This document shows positions 7,928 through 17,195 of a DNA stretch of 64,000 bases, piece after piece. The notes under the pieces were generated by a model. That model worked only from the letters and a program-made list of their open reading frames with translations. It was not told the origin of the DNA and searched no databases. A program made the position numbers and the translations under genes. Every line of letters starts with the position of its first letter. Positions within the stretch are counted from its first letter, which is position 1. Source of the DNA: Pantoea sp. A4 (GTDB lineage Bacteria > Pseudomonadota > Gammaproteobacteria > Enterobacterales > Enterobacteriaceae); the NCBI RefSeq assembly GCF_000295955.2, contig NZ_ALXE01000027.1:155675-219674 (forward strand), written 5' to 3'.

Positions 7928-8656
7928 TCAACCCAGCAGCTGATACTGCCGCGCCTGGCTCATAATCACCTTCGCCATCACATTCATGACGTCAATCTCA
8001 TCCGGGCTGAGATACCAGGTCTCATAGCGTTTGTTATCAGAAATCACGGCGATTTTCTTATGTTGACGCTGAAGGCGTTTGAGATAGATCTGTTCATCCA
8101 GGGTGAAAAGATAGATGCCATCACCATCAAATCGGTGAACGCTCACATCCACAAAGAGCTGATCGCGCGGCGAGAAGGTGCCGACCATCGAATCACTGTT
8201 AATCGCTATCAGGCGGATGTGCTCCGCCGAACGGCCATTAAACAATACCCGAGCCTCATCCATTCCAAACTCAATGGCCTGAATCGTTTCAATAAAGTCA
8301 TCATATAACGGGAGACCGGCGGCGGTTTTTTGCCCGATATCCAGACTCTCAATGCGAAAAACCTCAGGATGTGCCGAGCTACTGTGCCGTTTTGTGTCCG
8401 GCGACTGCGCCATGCCGTACTGAAGCCACTCCACCCTCACGCCTAACAGTTCGCTTAACGCCAGCAGGTTACGTCCGTCAGGAATCGACTGGCCGTTAAA
8501 CCACTTCCACACCGCTGGCGTAGAGATTTTTCCCCCCTGGGCCTGTATCGCCCGTGCAACCTGTTTGTTTCTTCCGTGACCGACAATCCCCGCACTTTCG
8601 CAGGCGGCAATCAGTCTGGCAGTAAAATCTTGTCTGGTACGCTCGTTTTTAACCAT
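7928..8656 (-). CDS. CI/LexA-type self-cleaving phage repressor
   Basis: The 242-residue protein has an N-terminal helix-turn-helix domain (about residues 28-75, NKQVARAIQA ... VWKWFNG) and a C-terminal S24 peptidase fold. Catalytic Ser156 lies in NSDSM and Lys193 in YLKRL. An Ala113-Gly114 bond in TAAGLP fits the cleavage site; the Ser-Lys spacing of 37 equals that of LexA. All parts needed for RecA-stimulated self-cleavage therefore appear intact. There is no Shine-Dalgarno sequence before the ATG at 8656, so the message may be nearly leaderless, as lambda cI is from its maintenance promoter. It should repress the pL-like promoter located just beyond its own stop codon. Confidence 0.88.
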   Translation of the reverse strand: MVKNERTRQDFTARLIAACESAGIVGHGRNKQVARAIQAQGGKISTPAVWKWFNGQSIPDGRNLLALSELLGVRVEWLQYGMAQSPDTKRHSSSAHPEVFRIESLDIGQKTAAGLPLYDDFIETIQAIEFGMDEARVLFNGRSAEHIRLIAINSDSMVGTFSPRDQLFVDVSVHRFDGDGIYLFTLDEQIYLKRLQRQHKKIAVISDNKRYETWYLSPDEIDVMNVMAKVIMSQARQYQLLG

Positions 8657-8663
8657 TAGTTAA
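8649..8663. promoter_or_regulatory. Palindromic operator over the repressor start codon
   Basis: TTAACCATTAGTTAA has perfect 5-bp arms (TTAAC/GTTAA) and matches the pattern of the two sites upstream of N. It covers the repressor ATG, so it may serve autoregulation. Another partial copy, CCATTAGG, lies at 8671-8678. Confidence 0.5.
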
Positions 8664-9014
8664 TAATCTGCCATTAGGAAAAGACTGAATGTTATTTTGA
8701 TTATTGCTACCAGTTCATTTTATATTACCGCTTGTTTTCCACCCAACCGCTTTTGTGAAGCAGCGCTAATTGTCATTATCCTCGTTCTTAGCGTGGAGAC
8801 CAGAGATGCGGGCAGGTCTGCTGGAAAAGGGTCTATTTTCAGGGAGTTTCGCGGGGAAATAGGGGACACAAATGTCAGATTTTCGCTACAACACGTAAGC
8901 CAGGCTCATCACCGCTTAGCGCTTAAAAAACAAACTCCACCTGGCCCTGGCACTAAATCGTCGGGCAAAAAAAAAGTGCCACTCAGGGCACTTTTCGTGT
9001 TTTAACGCGGGAAA
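8664..9014. other. Region between the repressor and proA
   Basis: No gene is supported. A divergent Cro-like gene would be expected here in a complete lambdoid immunity region, but the only open frame (8697-9005, plus strand) has no helix-turn-helix and runs into the proA terminator. The right end holds that terminator. Confidence 0.5.
8972..8995 (-). terminator. proBA intrinsic terminator
   Basis: AAAAGTGCC and GGCACTTTT form a stem followed on the minus strand by a long T run, 19 bases after the proA stop. Confidence 0.85.
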
Positions 9015-10268
9015 TCAGGCGCGCAAGGTGTCGTCACCCCAGGCAATCCATTTGTAGGTGGTCAGGGCTTCGAGTCCCATGGGGCCACGCGCGTGCAGTT
9101 TTTGCGTGCTCACCGCCACTTCTGCTCCCAGTCCAAACTGACCACCATCGGTGAAGCGGGTGCTGGCGTTAACATACACCGCTGAAGAGTCGACTTTGTT
9201 GACGAAGCGGGTCGCATTCTTCGTACTGCGCGTCAGGATCGCATCGGAGTGCTGGGTGCCATGCGTGCGGATGTGGTCTACCGCCTCATCCAACGACGCC
9301 ACCAGACGCACGTTGAGATCCAGCGCTAGCCACTCATCGTCGTAGTCCCCTTCCTGCAACGGCGTAACGGTCGCCGGGCTGTCTTGCAAACGGTCAATGA
9401 TATTGGCATCTGCATGCAGCGGAATGCCTTCTTGCGCCATGCGCGCAGTAAAGGCTGGCAGGAAACGATCGGCGATTTGTTGGTTGATTAACAGTGTTTC
9501 CAGTGAGTTACAGGCACTTGGGCGCTGTTTCTTACTGTTCACAATCACTTCAAGCGCCGCTTCCACTTCCATGGTTTCATCAAGGTAAATATGACAAACA
9601 CCGATGCCGCCAGTGATCACCGGGATCGTGGAGTTTTCACGACACAGCTTGTGCAGGCCTGCGCCACCACGAGGGATCAGCATGTCAACGTAGCGATCGA
9701 GCTTCAGCAACTGATTAACCAGTTCACGATCGGGGTTTTCAATCGCCTGAACCGCGGCGGCTGGCAGGTTATGTAACTTCAGGGCATTCTGGATCACGCG
9801 TACCGTTGCGGCATTGGTGCGCCAGGTCTCTTTGCCACCGCGCAGAATCGCCGCATTGCCGGTTTTCAGGCACAGAGAGGCCACGTCTACGGTGACATTA
9901 GGACGCGCTTCATAAATCACGCCAATCACACCTAACGGTACGCGGCGACGTTCAATACGCAGTCCGCTATCCAGCACGCCGCCATCCATCAGTTGCCCTA
10001 CCGGATCGGCCAACTGACACACTTTACGCACATCGCTGGCGATAGCGCTCAGGCGCTGCGGGTTCAGCGTCAGACGGTCAAGCAGCGCAGCGCTCATCCC
10101 GTTCTGACGTGCATCGGCCAGATCCAGTTCATTAGCCGCGAGAATGGCATCACTCTCCGCTTCCAGTCGATCGGCGATAGTGAGTAACACCTGGTTTTTT
10201 TCTGCGGTGCTGAGCTCCGCTAGCGTATACGCTGCGGCACGTGCCGCTTTACCCATTTCTTCAAGCAT
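9015..10268 (-). CDS. proA: Gamma-glutamyl phosphate reductase
   Basis: This 417-residue protein, the standard length, reduces gamma-glutamyl phosphate to glutamate semialdehyde with NADPH in proline synthesis. It begins [20 protein letters not shown] and contains the conserved [10 protein letters not shown] and [13 protein letters not shown] segments. The catalytic cysteine lies in [13 protein letters not shown]. It is the second gene of proBA, 10 bases after proB. Confidence 0.97.
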   Translation of the reverse strand: MLEEMGKAARAAAYTLAELSTAEKNQVLLTIADRLEAESDAILAANELDLADARQNGMSAALLDRLTLNPQRLSAIASDVRKVCQLADPVGQLMDGGVLDSGLRIERRRVPLGVIGVIYEARPNVTVDVASLCLKTGNAAILRGGKETWRTNAATVRVIQNALKLHNLPAAAVQAIENPDRELVNQLLKLDRYVDMLIPRGGAGLHKLCRENSTIPVITGGIGVCHIYLDETMEVEAALEVIVNSKKQRPSACNSLETLLINQQIADRFLPAFTARMAQEGIPLHADANIIDRLQDSPATVTPLQEGDYDDEWLALDLNVRLVASLDEAVDHIRTHGTQHSDAILTRSTKNATRFVNKVDSSAVYVNASTRFTDGGQFGLGAEVAVSTQKLHARGPMGLEALTTYKWIAWGDDTLRA

Positions 10269-10278
10269 TGACTGTTCC

Positions 10279-11382
10279 TTAACTGACGATCATGTCGTCG
10301 CGATGGACCGCAACCGGACCGTACTCATAACCGAGAATTTCACTGATCTGCTGGCTGTGATGGCTGGCAATCATGCGCAGGGCATCGCTGTTATAACGCG
10401 AAACCCCGTGGGCGATATCGCGTCCGCTCAGGCTGCGAATCCGAATCACTTCCCCGCGTGAGAAGTTACCGCTGACGTCACGAATGCCTTTCGGTAACAG
10501 CGAGCTTCCGCGTTCAAGAATGGCCGCCAGTGCGCCATCATCCACGGTGATTTCACCCGCAGGTGGCGCACCAAAGATCCAGCGTTTGCGGTTCTCCAGT
10601 GGGGTCTGCTGTGCGTGGAACAGGGTTCCCACCGGGTTCCCCGCTATCACATCCACCACCACACCGGCACGGCTCCCTGCCGCAATAATGGTATCAATGC
10701 CTGCGCGGCAAGCCACATCGGCGGCCTGCAACTTGGTAAACATCCCGCCGGTGCCCAGACCTGAAACCGCCCCACCCGCCAATGCACGCAGGTCATCATC
10801 AATGACGTGCACATCGCTAATCAGCTGAGCATCCGGGTTGCTACGCGGATCGGCCGTATACAGCCCTTGCTGATCGGTCAGCAACAACAGCTTATCCGCA
10901 CCAGCCAACATCGCCGCCAGCGCAGAAAGGTTGTCGTTATCACCCACTTTAATCTCTGCCGTTGCAACGGCATCGTTTTCGTTGATAACGGGAACAATAT
11001 GGTTATCCAGCAGCGCGCGCATCATATCGCGTGCATTAAGAAAGCGTTCACGATCTTCCAGGTCCGCGCGGGTTAACAACATCTGCCCGACGTGAATGCC
11101 ATAAATCGAGAACAGCTGTTCCCACAGCTGGATCAAACGGCTCTGCCCCACCGCAGCCAGCAGCTGCTTTGAGGCGATGGTAGGTGGCAGTTCGGGGTAG
11201 CCGAGGTGTTCGCGCCCGGCGGCAATCGCGCCAGAAGTGACGATAACAATGCGGTGTCCCGCTGCATGTTGCTGCGCACACTGGCGCACCAACTCCACCA
11301 TGTGCGCGCGATTAAGCCGACGTGAACCGCCGGTTAGTACGCTGGTACCCAATTTGACCACAAGGGTCTGACTGCCACTCAT
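10279..11382 (-). CDS. proB: Glutamate 5-kinase
   Basis: The 367-residue enzyme phosphorylates glutamate in the first, feedback-controlled step of proline synthesis. The amino-acid kinase domain starts [19 protein letters not shown], and a C-terminal PUA domain follows (about residues 275-360). The ATG at 11382 follows AGGAA; the open frame extends upstream without a ribosome site. It is the first gene of the proBA operon and is divergent from the porin gene. Confidence 0.97.
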   Translation of the reverse strand: MSGSQTLVVKLGTSVLTGGSRRLNRAHMVELVRQCAQQHAAGHRIVIVTSGAIAAGREHLGYPELPPTIASKQLLAAVGQSRLIQLWEQLFSIYGIHVGQMLLTRADLEDRERFLNARDMMRALLDNHIVPVINENDAVATAEIKVGDNDNLSALAAMLAGADKLLLLTDQQGLYTADPRSNPDAQLISDVHVIDDDLRALAGGAVSGLGTGGMFTKLQAADVACRAGIDTIIAAGSRAGVVVDVIAGNPVGTLFHAQQTPLENRKRWIFGAPPAGEITVDDGALAAILERGSSLLPKGIRDVSGNFSRGEVIRIRSLSGRDIAHGVSRYNSDALRMIASHHSQQISEILGYEYGPVAVHRDDMIVS

Positions 11383-11529
11383 ATTTCCTGCCGTTGTGAA
11401 AAAAAGTTCTGCGAAGGAACTTTTTATCAGGAGTGAGGCAGGAAGCCAACTCCCATCAGGGTAATAGCACAAATTTCCCCGGACAAATCGCTAGACCAAA
11501 AGTTCCGGATTAACAAGAAACGCAGAAAA

Positions 11530-11547
11530 CTGTCATGAAAACTTCAT
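11530..11547 (+). promoter_or_regulatory. Pho-box-like site upstream of the porin gene
   Basis: CTGTCAT-GAAA-ACTTCAT gives one perfect PhoB half-site and a weaker second one with the normal 4-base spacer, about 85 bases before the porin start codon. This supports PhoB control, as for E. coli phoE. Confidence 0.5.
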
Positions 11548-11630
11548 CTGGGACCGGTAAAAAAGTGCCCGGTGATTTACAACAATTCTCACTCAGAAAC
11601 ATAATTTACTCATTTGGGATTGATAGCAAA

Positions 11631-12743
11631 ATGAAGAAACGCACACTGGCACTGCTCGTCTCTACACTGGCTCTGGCATCAGGCGCTCACGCTGCTGAAG
11701 TCTATAACAAAGACGGCAACAAACTCGATTTCTACGGCAAAGTGAAGGCTGAGCACTACATCAGTGATAGCACCAGCAACAACGGTGACAAATCTTACGT
11801 TCGTATCGGTTTCAAGGGACAGACCAAAATTAATGACCTGATGACCGGTTACGGTCAGTGGGAATATCAGTACAACGTAAACAACTCTGAAGGCAGCGAT
11901 GCCAACAGCGGCAACAAAACCCGTCTGGGCTTTGCCGGTCTGAAATTCAATGAGTACGGTTCTATCGACTACGGCCGTAACTACGGCGTACTGTATGACG
12001 TAGAAGCATGGACGGACGTCTTCCCTGAGTTCGGTGGTGACGGTACAGCACGTGCTGATAACTTCATGTCACAGCGTACTTCAGGTGTTGCGACCTATCG
12101 TAACAACAACTTCTTTGGTCTGGTAGATGGCCTGCGCTTCGCGCTGCAATACCAGGGCAAAAACGGCGCTGACTCAGCGAACTCCCGTACCGATATCACC
12201 CGTCAGAACGGTGATGGCTACGGCGCATCTCTGGGCTATACCTTTGCCGACACCGGCATCAGCGTGATGAGTGCCATCACCTCTTCTGACCGTACCAACA
12301 CGCAGCAGGCCGCTACGTATGGTCACGGTGACAACGCCTCTTCATGGGGTGGTGGTATCAAGTATGATGCGAACAGCATCTACCTGGCCGCTATCTATAC
12401 TGAAACCCGTAACATGACGCCAATCAGCGGAACTAACCGCCTGACCAATACGTCAGTCAGCGGTGCAGCTAACAAAGCACAGAACGTGGAACTGGTTGCA
12501 CAGTACCAGTTCGACTGGGGTCTGCGTCCGTCACTGGGCTATGTACAGACCAAAGGTAAAGATATCGAGAACGGTATCGGTAACGAAGACCTGGTTAAAT
12601 ATATCGACGTAGGCGCGACCTACTACTTCAACAAAAACATGTCTGCTTTTGTTGATTACAAAATTAACCAGCTGAAAGATGACAACAAGCTCTCTCTGAA
12701 CACTGATGACGTTGTTGCACTGGGTATGACTTACCAGTTCTGA
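11631..12743 (+). CDS. phoE: Outer-membrane general porin, PhoE type
   Basis: The 370-residue precursor has a signal peptide [21 protein letters not shown] and a mature start [17 protein letters not shown]. The loop-3 motif PEFGGD and the terminal MTYQF phenylalanine are those of 16-strand trimeric porins. It lies divergent from proBA and next to crl, exactly where E. coli phoE lies. A Pho-box-like sequence precedes it. OmpC- and OmpF-type porins are similar, so the PhoE name rests mainly on position and the putative Pho box. The ATG at 11631 was preferred over an upstream frame extension because of the signal peptide. Confidence 0.85.
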   Translation: MKKRTLALLVSTLALASGAHAAEVYNKDGNKLDFYGKVKAEHYISDSTSNNGDKSYVRIGFKGQTKINDLMTGYGQWEYQYNVNNSEGSDANSGNKTRLGFAGLKFNEYGSIDYGRNYGVLYDVEAWTDVFPEFGGDGTARADNFMSQRTSGVATYRNNNFFGLVDGLRFALQYQGKNGADSANSRTDITRQNGDGYGASLGYTFADTGISVMSAITSSDRTNTQQAATYGHGDNASSWGGGIKYDANSIYLAAIYTETRNMTPISGTNRLTNTSVSGAANKAQNVELVAQYQFDWGLRPSLGYVQTKGKDIENGIGNEDLVKYIDVGATYYFNKNMSAFVDYKINQLKDDNKLSLNTDDVVALGMTYQF

Positions 12744-12772
12744 TTTACCGTATTACCCTCAATGTGTCTTAG

Positions 12773-12796
12773 AGGCCGGTTAAGTCCGGCCTTTTT
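12773..12796 (+). terminator. Porin gene terminator
   Basis: AGGCCGG-ttaagt-CCGGCCT is followed by TTTTT, about 30 bases after the porin stop. Confidence 0.9.
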
Positions 12797-12895
12797 TAAA
12801 GCAGCAGTTCTTTTAGGGGAATATGCGCGAGGGTTAAACCTCAACCTGGAAGGCAAATCTGCTGCGGCCGGTGCTTCACCGGCCTTTTTTATTTT
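12797..12895 (+). ncRNA. Candidate small RNA or second terminator unit between phoE and crl
   Basis: After the first terminator comes a structured segment. GCAGCAG (12801-12807) can pair with CTGCTGC (12859-12865), enclosing a GAGG/CCTC hairpin. A second strong intrinsic terminator follows (GGCCGGTG-ctt-CACCGGCC, 12866-12884, then TTTTTT). A second plus-strand terminator 70 bases after the first needs a reason. The choices are an independent small RNA or a back-up terminator. No clear promoter was identified. Confidence 0.35.
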
Positions 12896-12900
12896 GTCTG

Positions 12901-13302
12901 TTACGCGCTTAGCTTAACGGGCTGCTCATCAAATCCTTCAGCGGGAATCAGCTTTAAATCCAGCTTTTCCAGCACGTCTTTCAGGCGGGTATGGAAGTTG
13001 CGCAGCGTATCCGCCACTTTATCCTGTTGCTCTTTACCTTTAATCGCCGTGGCGCTCCAGTGACCTTCTTTATCATAGGTGCCGAAGGTGTAGACATAAG
13101 TAAAGTGGTCTTCCTGCGCTTCCAGCTCCATCCACCAGCCCCAAAACTCGCGGATTTCCGGTGCAGGCTTAACGTTAATGCAGACTGCCAGGCAGTCAAA
13201 GAAGAAACGCGTCCCCTCACATTGCCCTTCACGAATATACGGCCCCAGCTCATTAAAACGCTTTAACAAGCGACTACGGGGGTGACCACTGGGTAATGTC
13301 AT
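12901..13302 (-). CDS. crl: Sigma-S binding regulator Crl
   Basis: The 133-residue protein matches Crl in length and sequence ([20 protein letters not shown], and [24 protein letters not shown] split by the conserved tryptophans). Crl binds sigma-S and helps it assemble with core RNA polymerase, enhancing stationary-phase and curli genes. It is a single gene between the porin and frsA, as in E. coli. Confidence 0.96.
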   Translation of the reverse strand: MTLPSGHPRSRLLKRFNELGPYIREGQCEGTRFFFDCLAVCINVKPAPEIREFWGWWMELEAQEDHFTYVYTFGTYDKEGHWSATAIKGKEQQDKVADTLRNFHTRLKDVLEKLDLKLIPAEGFDEQPVKLSA

Positions 13303-13359
13303 GCGATATCTCCATTAGTTTGACCGTATAAGTTGTAGCAAACTCTGGCATTTCTGCCA

Positions 13360-14607
13360 CTAACGTTTTAGTCGCTGCGCTAACCAGTCGCAAATCTGGT
13401 TCAATCCGCGATCGAAACTGGCCATCAGTGGCGAGGCCGGGATTTCCAGCACTTTGCCATCGCTGCTGGAACGCGCAATCAGCTGCGCCTCCTCTGGCGG
13501 GCTAAACAGATCGTTTTGCCAGTGTGCCGCCAGCATCGGCGTTGGCGTACGGCGTCCTAACAACCCCTGTGTTTTTAACGAGTAGCGGTTTAATTCCGTA
13601 TGTAAAGCTTCATCGGTGATCGACGGCATCCCCATTCGGCTGGCGAGCACGTCCAGATACATGTCCGGCAACTGCTGTTGCAACACGGGATTACTCAGCA
13701 GCTCATGCACCAGTGCGCCAATACAGGCCACTGCGCGCAAGCGCGGGACTTCCAGATAACCGAGCCGCACAGCAACATTGGCACCAAAGCGATAGCCGAA
13801 AGCGGCCACTCGCGTGTGATCGATCCAGGCCACATCGGCCAACTGACGTATCACCTGCTGATGCAGGAAGCTGGTGTCCTGCGTCAGTTTCCATTTCAAA
13901 GAAAACCCAACCGACGGCATATCCAGTGTTAACATCGCGATGCCGCGTGGGGCAAGAAAGTCGTGGAACAGGCGATAGTGATCGCTTTGCAACGAGTCCA
14001 ACCCGGCGCATAACAACACGGTAGGATAAGGTGCCGTCGCCCCGGCGGGCATATGGAGAAAACCGGTAATGGCGCTGCCGCCTTCAATGGGGAAAGTCAG
14101 CGCTTTCAGCTCGCCCGGCAAACGACGTGTCGCCTCCTCATAGGCACGGTTTGCCATCACCTGAGCCTGATCGGCCAGCTCATCCCCTTTAATGTAAGGA
14201 TAAGCCGCGAGGCTATAGCCGTGCGAGGCCTGTAACCACTGCTCGCCGGCCAGTGCGTCATCCTCTGTCGTTAGCGCCTGTTGCTGCCAGCCAGCAGCCT
14301 GTTTCGACCACTCATAATTCCAGTTGCCATTACGGTAGCCAATCACGGTGTCCAGCCAATCAGCACGGGTGTGCTCTTCGCGGCTGGTGGCTATTCGCGC
14401 CAGCACTTCGCTGATTTCCAGCGGCGATACGCCACGCCAGCTCCACAACAGCTTGTTCAGCATACGATACCAGCCGCGCTGGCTCTGGCCTTCAAGGGTG
14501 GAAAACACCGCAGGATTAGCGTGGCGCGGACGACGGACCAGCGTGGACGTTTCGGGATGTTTGAAACGCGGTTTGAACAGCTCTTCACTGAGGTTTTTGC
14601 CTGACAT
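13360..14607 (-). CDS. frsA: Esterase FrsA (alpha/beta hydrolase)
   Basis: The 415-residue protein has the FrsA N-terminal domain ([20 protein letters not shown]) and a C-terminal alpha/beta hydrolase domain. Its position between crl and gpt and its full length identify it. E. coli FrsA was described as binding the glucose phosphotransferase protein IIA-Glc and shifting metabolism between respiration and fermentation, and also has esterase activity. Confidence 0.93.
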   Translation of the reverse strand: MSGKNLSEELFKPRFKHPETSTLVRRPRHANPAVFSTLEGQSQRGWYRMLNKLLWSWRGVSPLEISEVLARIATSREEHTRADWLDTVIGYRNGNWNYEWSKQAAGWQQQALTTEDDALAGEQWLQASHGYSLAAYPYIKGDELADQAQVMANRAYEEATRRLPGELKALTFPIEGGSAITGFLHMPAGATAPYPTVLLCAGLDSLQSDHYRLFHDFLAPRGIAMLTLDMPSVGFSLKWKLTQDTSFLHQQVIRQLADVAWIDHTRVAAFGYRFGANVAVRLGYLEVPRLRAVACIGALVHELLSNPVLQQQLPDMYLDVLASRMGMPSITDEALHTELNRYSLKTQGLLGRRTPTPMLAAHWQNDLFSPPEEAQLIARSSSDGKVLEIPASPLMASFDRGLNQICDWLAQRLKR

Positions 14608-14660
14608 TGGGACTCTCCAACGGGCGGCTTAGCAGGGGGTCATTGTACGGCGCGGGCACT

Positions 14661-14693
14661 AAAAAGCACAACGCCCGACTAAGCGGGCGTTGT
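14661..14693 (-). terminator. gpt terminator
   Basis: A 10-bp stem ACAACGCCCG/CGGGCGTTGT is followed on the minus strand by GCTTTTT, 11 bases after the gpt stop. Confidence 0.85.
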
Positions 14694-14703
14694 TACAGAT
14701 CAA

Positions 14704-15162
14704 TTAGCCTTTCACAATCGGCGGAATGTAGGCAACGCCCATATCCCACGGCTGTTCAATCCAGGTGTTTTGTGGAATATCCACAATGTAGTCATCCACT
14801 AACGGGCGGCCAGCAGGCTTGGCGAAAATGGTGACAAAATGGCCTTTTGGATACATTTCGCGGATCGCCTGAGCGGTGCCGCCAGTATCTACCAGGTCAT
14901 CAATAACAATAAAGCCTTCGCCATCGCCTTCGGCGCGTTTCAGGACTTTCATTTCACGCTGGTGATCGTGGTCGTAGCTTGAGATGCACACGGTATCAAC
15001 ATGGCGGATACCCAGTTCGCGCGCCAGCAGCGCAGCAGGTACCAGTCCGCCACGGCTTACCGCGATAATCCCTTTCCACTGTTCCACAGGTAGCAGGCGC
15101 TGAGCCAGTTTACGGGCATGAATTTGCAGCATGTCCCAGGTGACGACGTATTTTTCGCTCAT
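14704..15162 (-). CDS. gpt: Xanthine-guanine phosphoribosyltransferase
   Basis: The 152-residue enzyme is the standard length. It has the PRPP-binding loop [16 protein letters not shown] and the flexible-loop region [10 protein letters not shown]. It converts guanine, xanthine and, less well, hypoxanthine to nucleotides at the inner membrane face. It is divergent from pepD, as in E. coli. Confidence 0.97.
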   Translation of the reverse strand: MSEKYVVTWDMLQIHARKLAQRLLPVEQWKGIIAVSRGGLVPAALLARELGIRHVDTVCISSYDHDHQREMKVLKRAEGDGEGFIVIDDLVDTGGTAQAIREMYPKGHFVTIFAKPAGRPLVDDYIVDIPQNTWIEQPWDMGVAYIPPIVKG

Positions 15163-15414
15163 AAAGGAATCCCGGCCAAACAGATTGGCTTAAAAAATGT
15201 GCAATGGGGAAAAGGTTGCGCGAGATTATAGAGATCTGTCGCACTAAAAACCAGCATACCGCATGCTGGTTGCGGGTTTTTAGCGCGAGCAGCTAAGCAA
15301 GTGCTGAAAAACAGTGATATTCTCAGCCCCATCACGTCAGATTCGCTGACGGCGATCTTTCACTGGAAACTAGCGTAGTGCCGACTTCCCGGCCCCTGAC
15401 ACAGGAGACTTGTC

Positions 15415-16872
15415 GTGTCTGAATTATCGCAACTCTCACCCCAACCGCTGTGGGATATTTTTGCCAAGGTGTGTTCCATCCCGCATCCCTCTTATCACGA
15501 AGAAGCGCTGGCCGAACATATTGTCGGCTGGGCAAAAGAGCAGGGTTTTTGGGTCGAACGCGATCAGGTGGGCAACATCCTGATCCGCAAGCCTGCCACG
15601 CCAGGTATGGAAAAGCGCACTCCGGTCGCGTTGCAAGCGCACCTCGATATGGTGCCGCAGAAAAATAACGATACCGTCCATGATTTCACCAAAGATCCCA
15701 TTCAGCCTTACGTTGATGGCGAATGGGTGAAGGCACGCGGAACAACGCTGGGCGCCGATAACGGGATTGGCCTTGCTTCTGCCCTGGCCGTGCTGGTGGC
15801 CGAAGGTGTGGTACACGGCCCGTTAGAAGTACTGCTCACCATGACGGAAGAGTCTGGCATGGATGGCGCATTTGGCTTGCAGCCTGACTGGCTCCAGGCG
15901 GACGTGCTGATCAACACCGACTCTGAAGAAGAGGGTGAGATCTACATGGGCTGTGCGGGGGGGATCGATTTTATCTCTACCTTGCCACTGGCGCGTGAAG
16001 CCGTTCCGGCTGATTTTGATACGCTAAAACTGACGCTGAAAGGCCTGAAAGGCGGCCACTCTGGAGCGGAAATCCATCTCGGTCTGGGCAATGCCAACAA
16101 GCTGTTGGCACGCTTCCTCAGCCGTCACGCTGCGGAACTGGATGTGCGCCTGATCGCCTTCAGCGGCGGTACGCTGCGTAACGCCATTCCTCGTGAAGCT
16201 TTCGCTACCCTGGCCGTTTCACGCCACAAGCTGGATGCGCTGAAAGCCGCTGCGGCACACTTCCTGGCCACGCTGCAAAATGAGCTGGGCATTAAAGAGA
16301 AGAACATTGCTCTGGTGAGTGAAGAGCTGGCCCAGCAAGGCCCAGCACTGACAACGGATAGCCGTGACCGCTTCCTGAACTTGCTGAACAGCACGCCAAA
16401 CGGCGTGATCCGCGATTCAGACGTAGCCAAAGGCGTGGTGGAGACCTCGCTGAACGTTGGCGTCGTGACCATGGATCAGGATAAAGCCGAGATCATCTGT
16501 CTGATTCGTTCTCTGATCGATACCGGCAAAGATTACGTGGTGGAAACCCTGACCTCCCTCGGCCAGTTAGCCGGCGCGAAAACCGAACCGAAAGGCGGTT
16601 ATCCGGGCTGGCAGCCAGACGCCGACTCCGCCATCATGGCGCTAACGCGTAAAACCTATCAGGCGCTGTTTGGCAAAGAGCCGAACATTCAGGTGATTCA
16701 CGCCGGTCTGGAGTGTGGTCTGTTCAAAAAGCCTTATCCAAATATGGATATGGTGTCGATTGGACCAACCATCACCGGACCGCATTCGCCGGATGAGCAA
16801 GTGCATATTGAAAGCGTTGGCCTCTACTGGCAGCTGCTGACTGCACTGCTGTCAGTGGTGCCAGAGAAGTAA
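15415..16872 (+). CDS. pepD: Aminoacyl-histidine dipeptidase (peptidase D)
   Basis: The 485-residue cytosolic M20-family zinc peptidase has metal-binding motifs LQAHLDMVPQK and GTTLGADNGIG, the catalytic TEESGMDGAFGL, and the C-terminal IHAGLECG. It cleaves carnosine and many Xaa-His dipeptides. It starts at GTG 15415 (VSELSQLSPQPLWDIF) after ACAGGAGACTT. Confidence 0.96.
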   Translation: MSELSQLSPQPLWDIFAKVCSIPHPSYHEEALAEHIVGWAKEQGFWVERDQVGNILIRKPATPGMEKRTPVALQAHLDMVPQKNNDTVHDFTKDPIQPYVDGEWVKARGTTLGADNGIGLASALAVLVAEGVVHGPLEVLLTMTEESGMDGAFGLQPDWLQADVLINTDSEEEGEIYMGCAGGIDFISTLPLAREAVPADFDTLKLTLKGLKGGHSGAEIHLGLGNANKLLARFLSRHAAELDVRLIAFSGGTLRNAIPREAFATLAVSRHKLDALKAAAAHFLATLQNELGIKEKNIALVSEELAQQGPALTTDSRDRFLNLLNSTPNGVIRDSDVAKGVVETSLNVGVVTMDQDKAEIICLIRSLIDTGKDYVVETLTSLGQLAGAKTEPKGGYPGWQPDADSAIMALTRKTYQALFGKEPNIQVIHAGLECGLFKKPYPNMDMVSIGPTITGPHSPDEQVHIESVGLYWQLLTALLSVVPEK

Positions 16873-16900
16873 TTCACTGCGGTTTTCCGCGCTATACCTG

Positions 16901-16931
16901 TGCCAGCCTGCGTTTGCGGCTGGCATTTTTT
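16901..16931 (+). terminator. pepD terminator
   Basis: TGCCAGCC-tgcgtttgc-GGCTGGCA is followed by TTTTTTAT, 28 bases past the pepD stop. Confidence 0.88.
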
Positions 16932-17081
16932 ATATCTGCTTACCCATCTTTCACACCTCAACGGCCACTGTGCCTTCCCCGCCTTACGCCTGAAACCCGC
17001 GATAATCTCCAGAAAAATCATAAAAACCAGCGAAAAATAGCGCGCTGATGTACATCGCTAGTCTTAGCCACCTTTATACCT

Positions 17082-17097
17082 GGACGTCTGGATGGCT
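17082..17097 (+). promoter_or_regulatory. MetJ-box-like operator before the sugar ABC transporter
   Basis: GGACGTCT followed directly by GGATGGCT. The first 8-mer matches the MetJ box AGACGTCT in seven of eight positions and the second in about five. It lies about 100 bases before the first transporter gene. The rest of this 323-bp gap between pepD and the transporter holds the pepD terminator and no gene. Confidence 0.4.
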
Positions 17098-17195
17098 AAT
17101 AACCTTTTGTGCTAGCTTATGCACTTTCGTTTGTTGCTCGCATAGTCACTCCAGGAAAAAATGCGGCCAGTTGATTATTTTTGGGAGAGCGCTGC

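Larger units (their letters stand above)
4296..8663 (-). mobile_element. Lambdoid-derived lysis/depolymerase island
   Basis: All genes read on the minus strand in the order repressor, N antiterminator, lysozyme, holin-like, 45-aa ORF, tailspike. Recognisable lambdoid signals (operators, pL-like promoter, nut site, terminator) lie between them. No integrase, excisionase, replication, packaging, head or tail-tube genes are visible. No flanking tRNA gene or direct repeat was found that would mark attachment sites. In E. coli the region next to proA is a known prophage site beside a tRNA-Thr gene, but no tRNA is visible here. The island is either a heavily reduced prophage or a domesticated module. 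Confidence 0.75.

Noticed and set aside
8697..9005. Possible Cro-like or other gene divergent from the repressor
   Set aside because: The frame has no helix-turn-helix, odd composition, and runs through the proA terminator.
8664..9014. tRNA-Thr attachment site beside proA, as used by an E. coli prophage
   Set aside because: No tRNA sequence or fragment with its conserved arms could be found on either strand.
15249..15271. Inverted repeat AACCAGCAT/ATGCTGGTT between gpt and pepD
   Set aside because: It resembles a terminator followed by GCGGGTTTTT, but lies between divergent genes with nothing upstream to terminate. No function could be supported.
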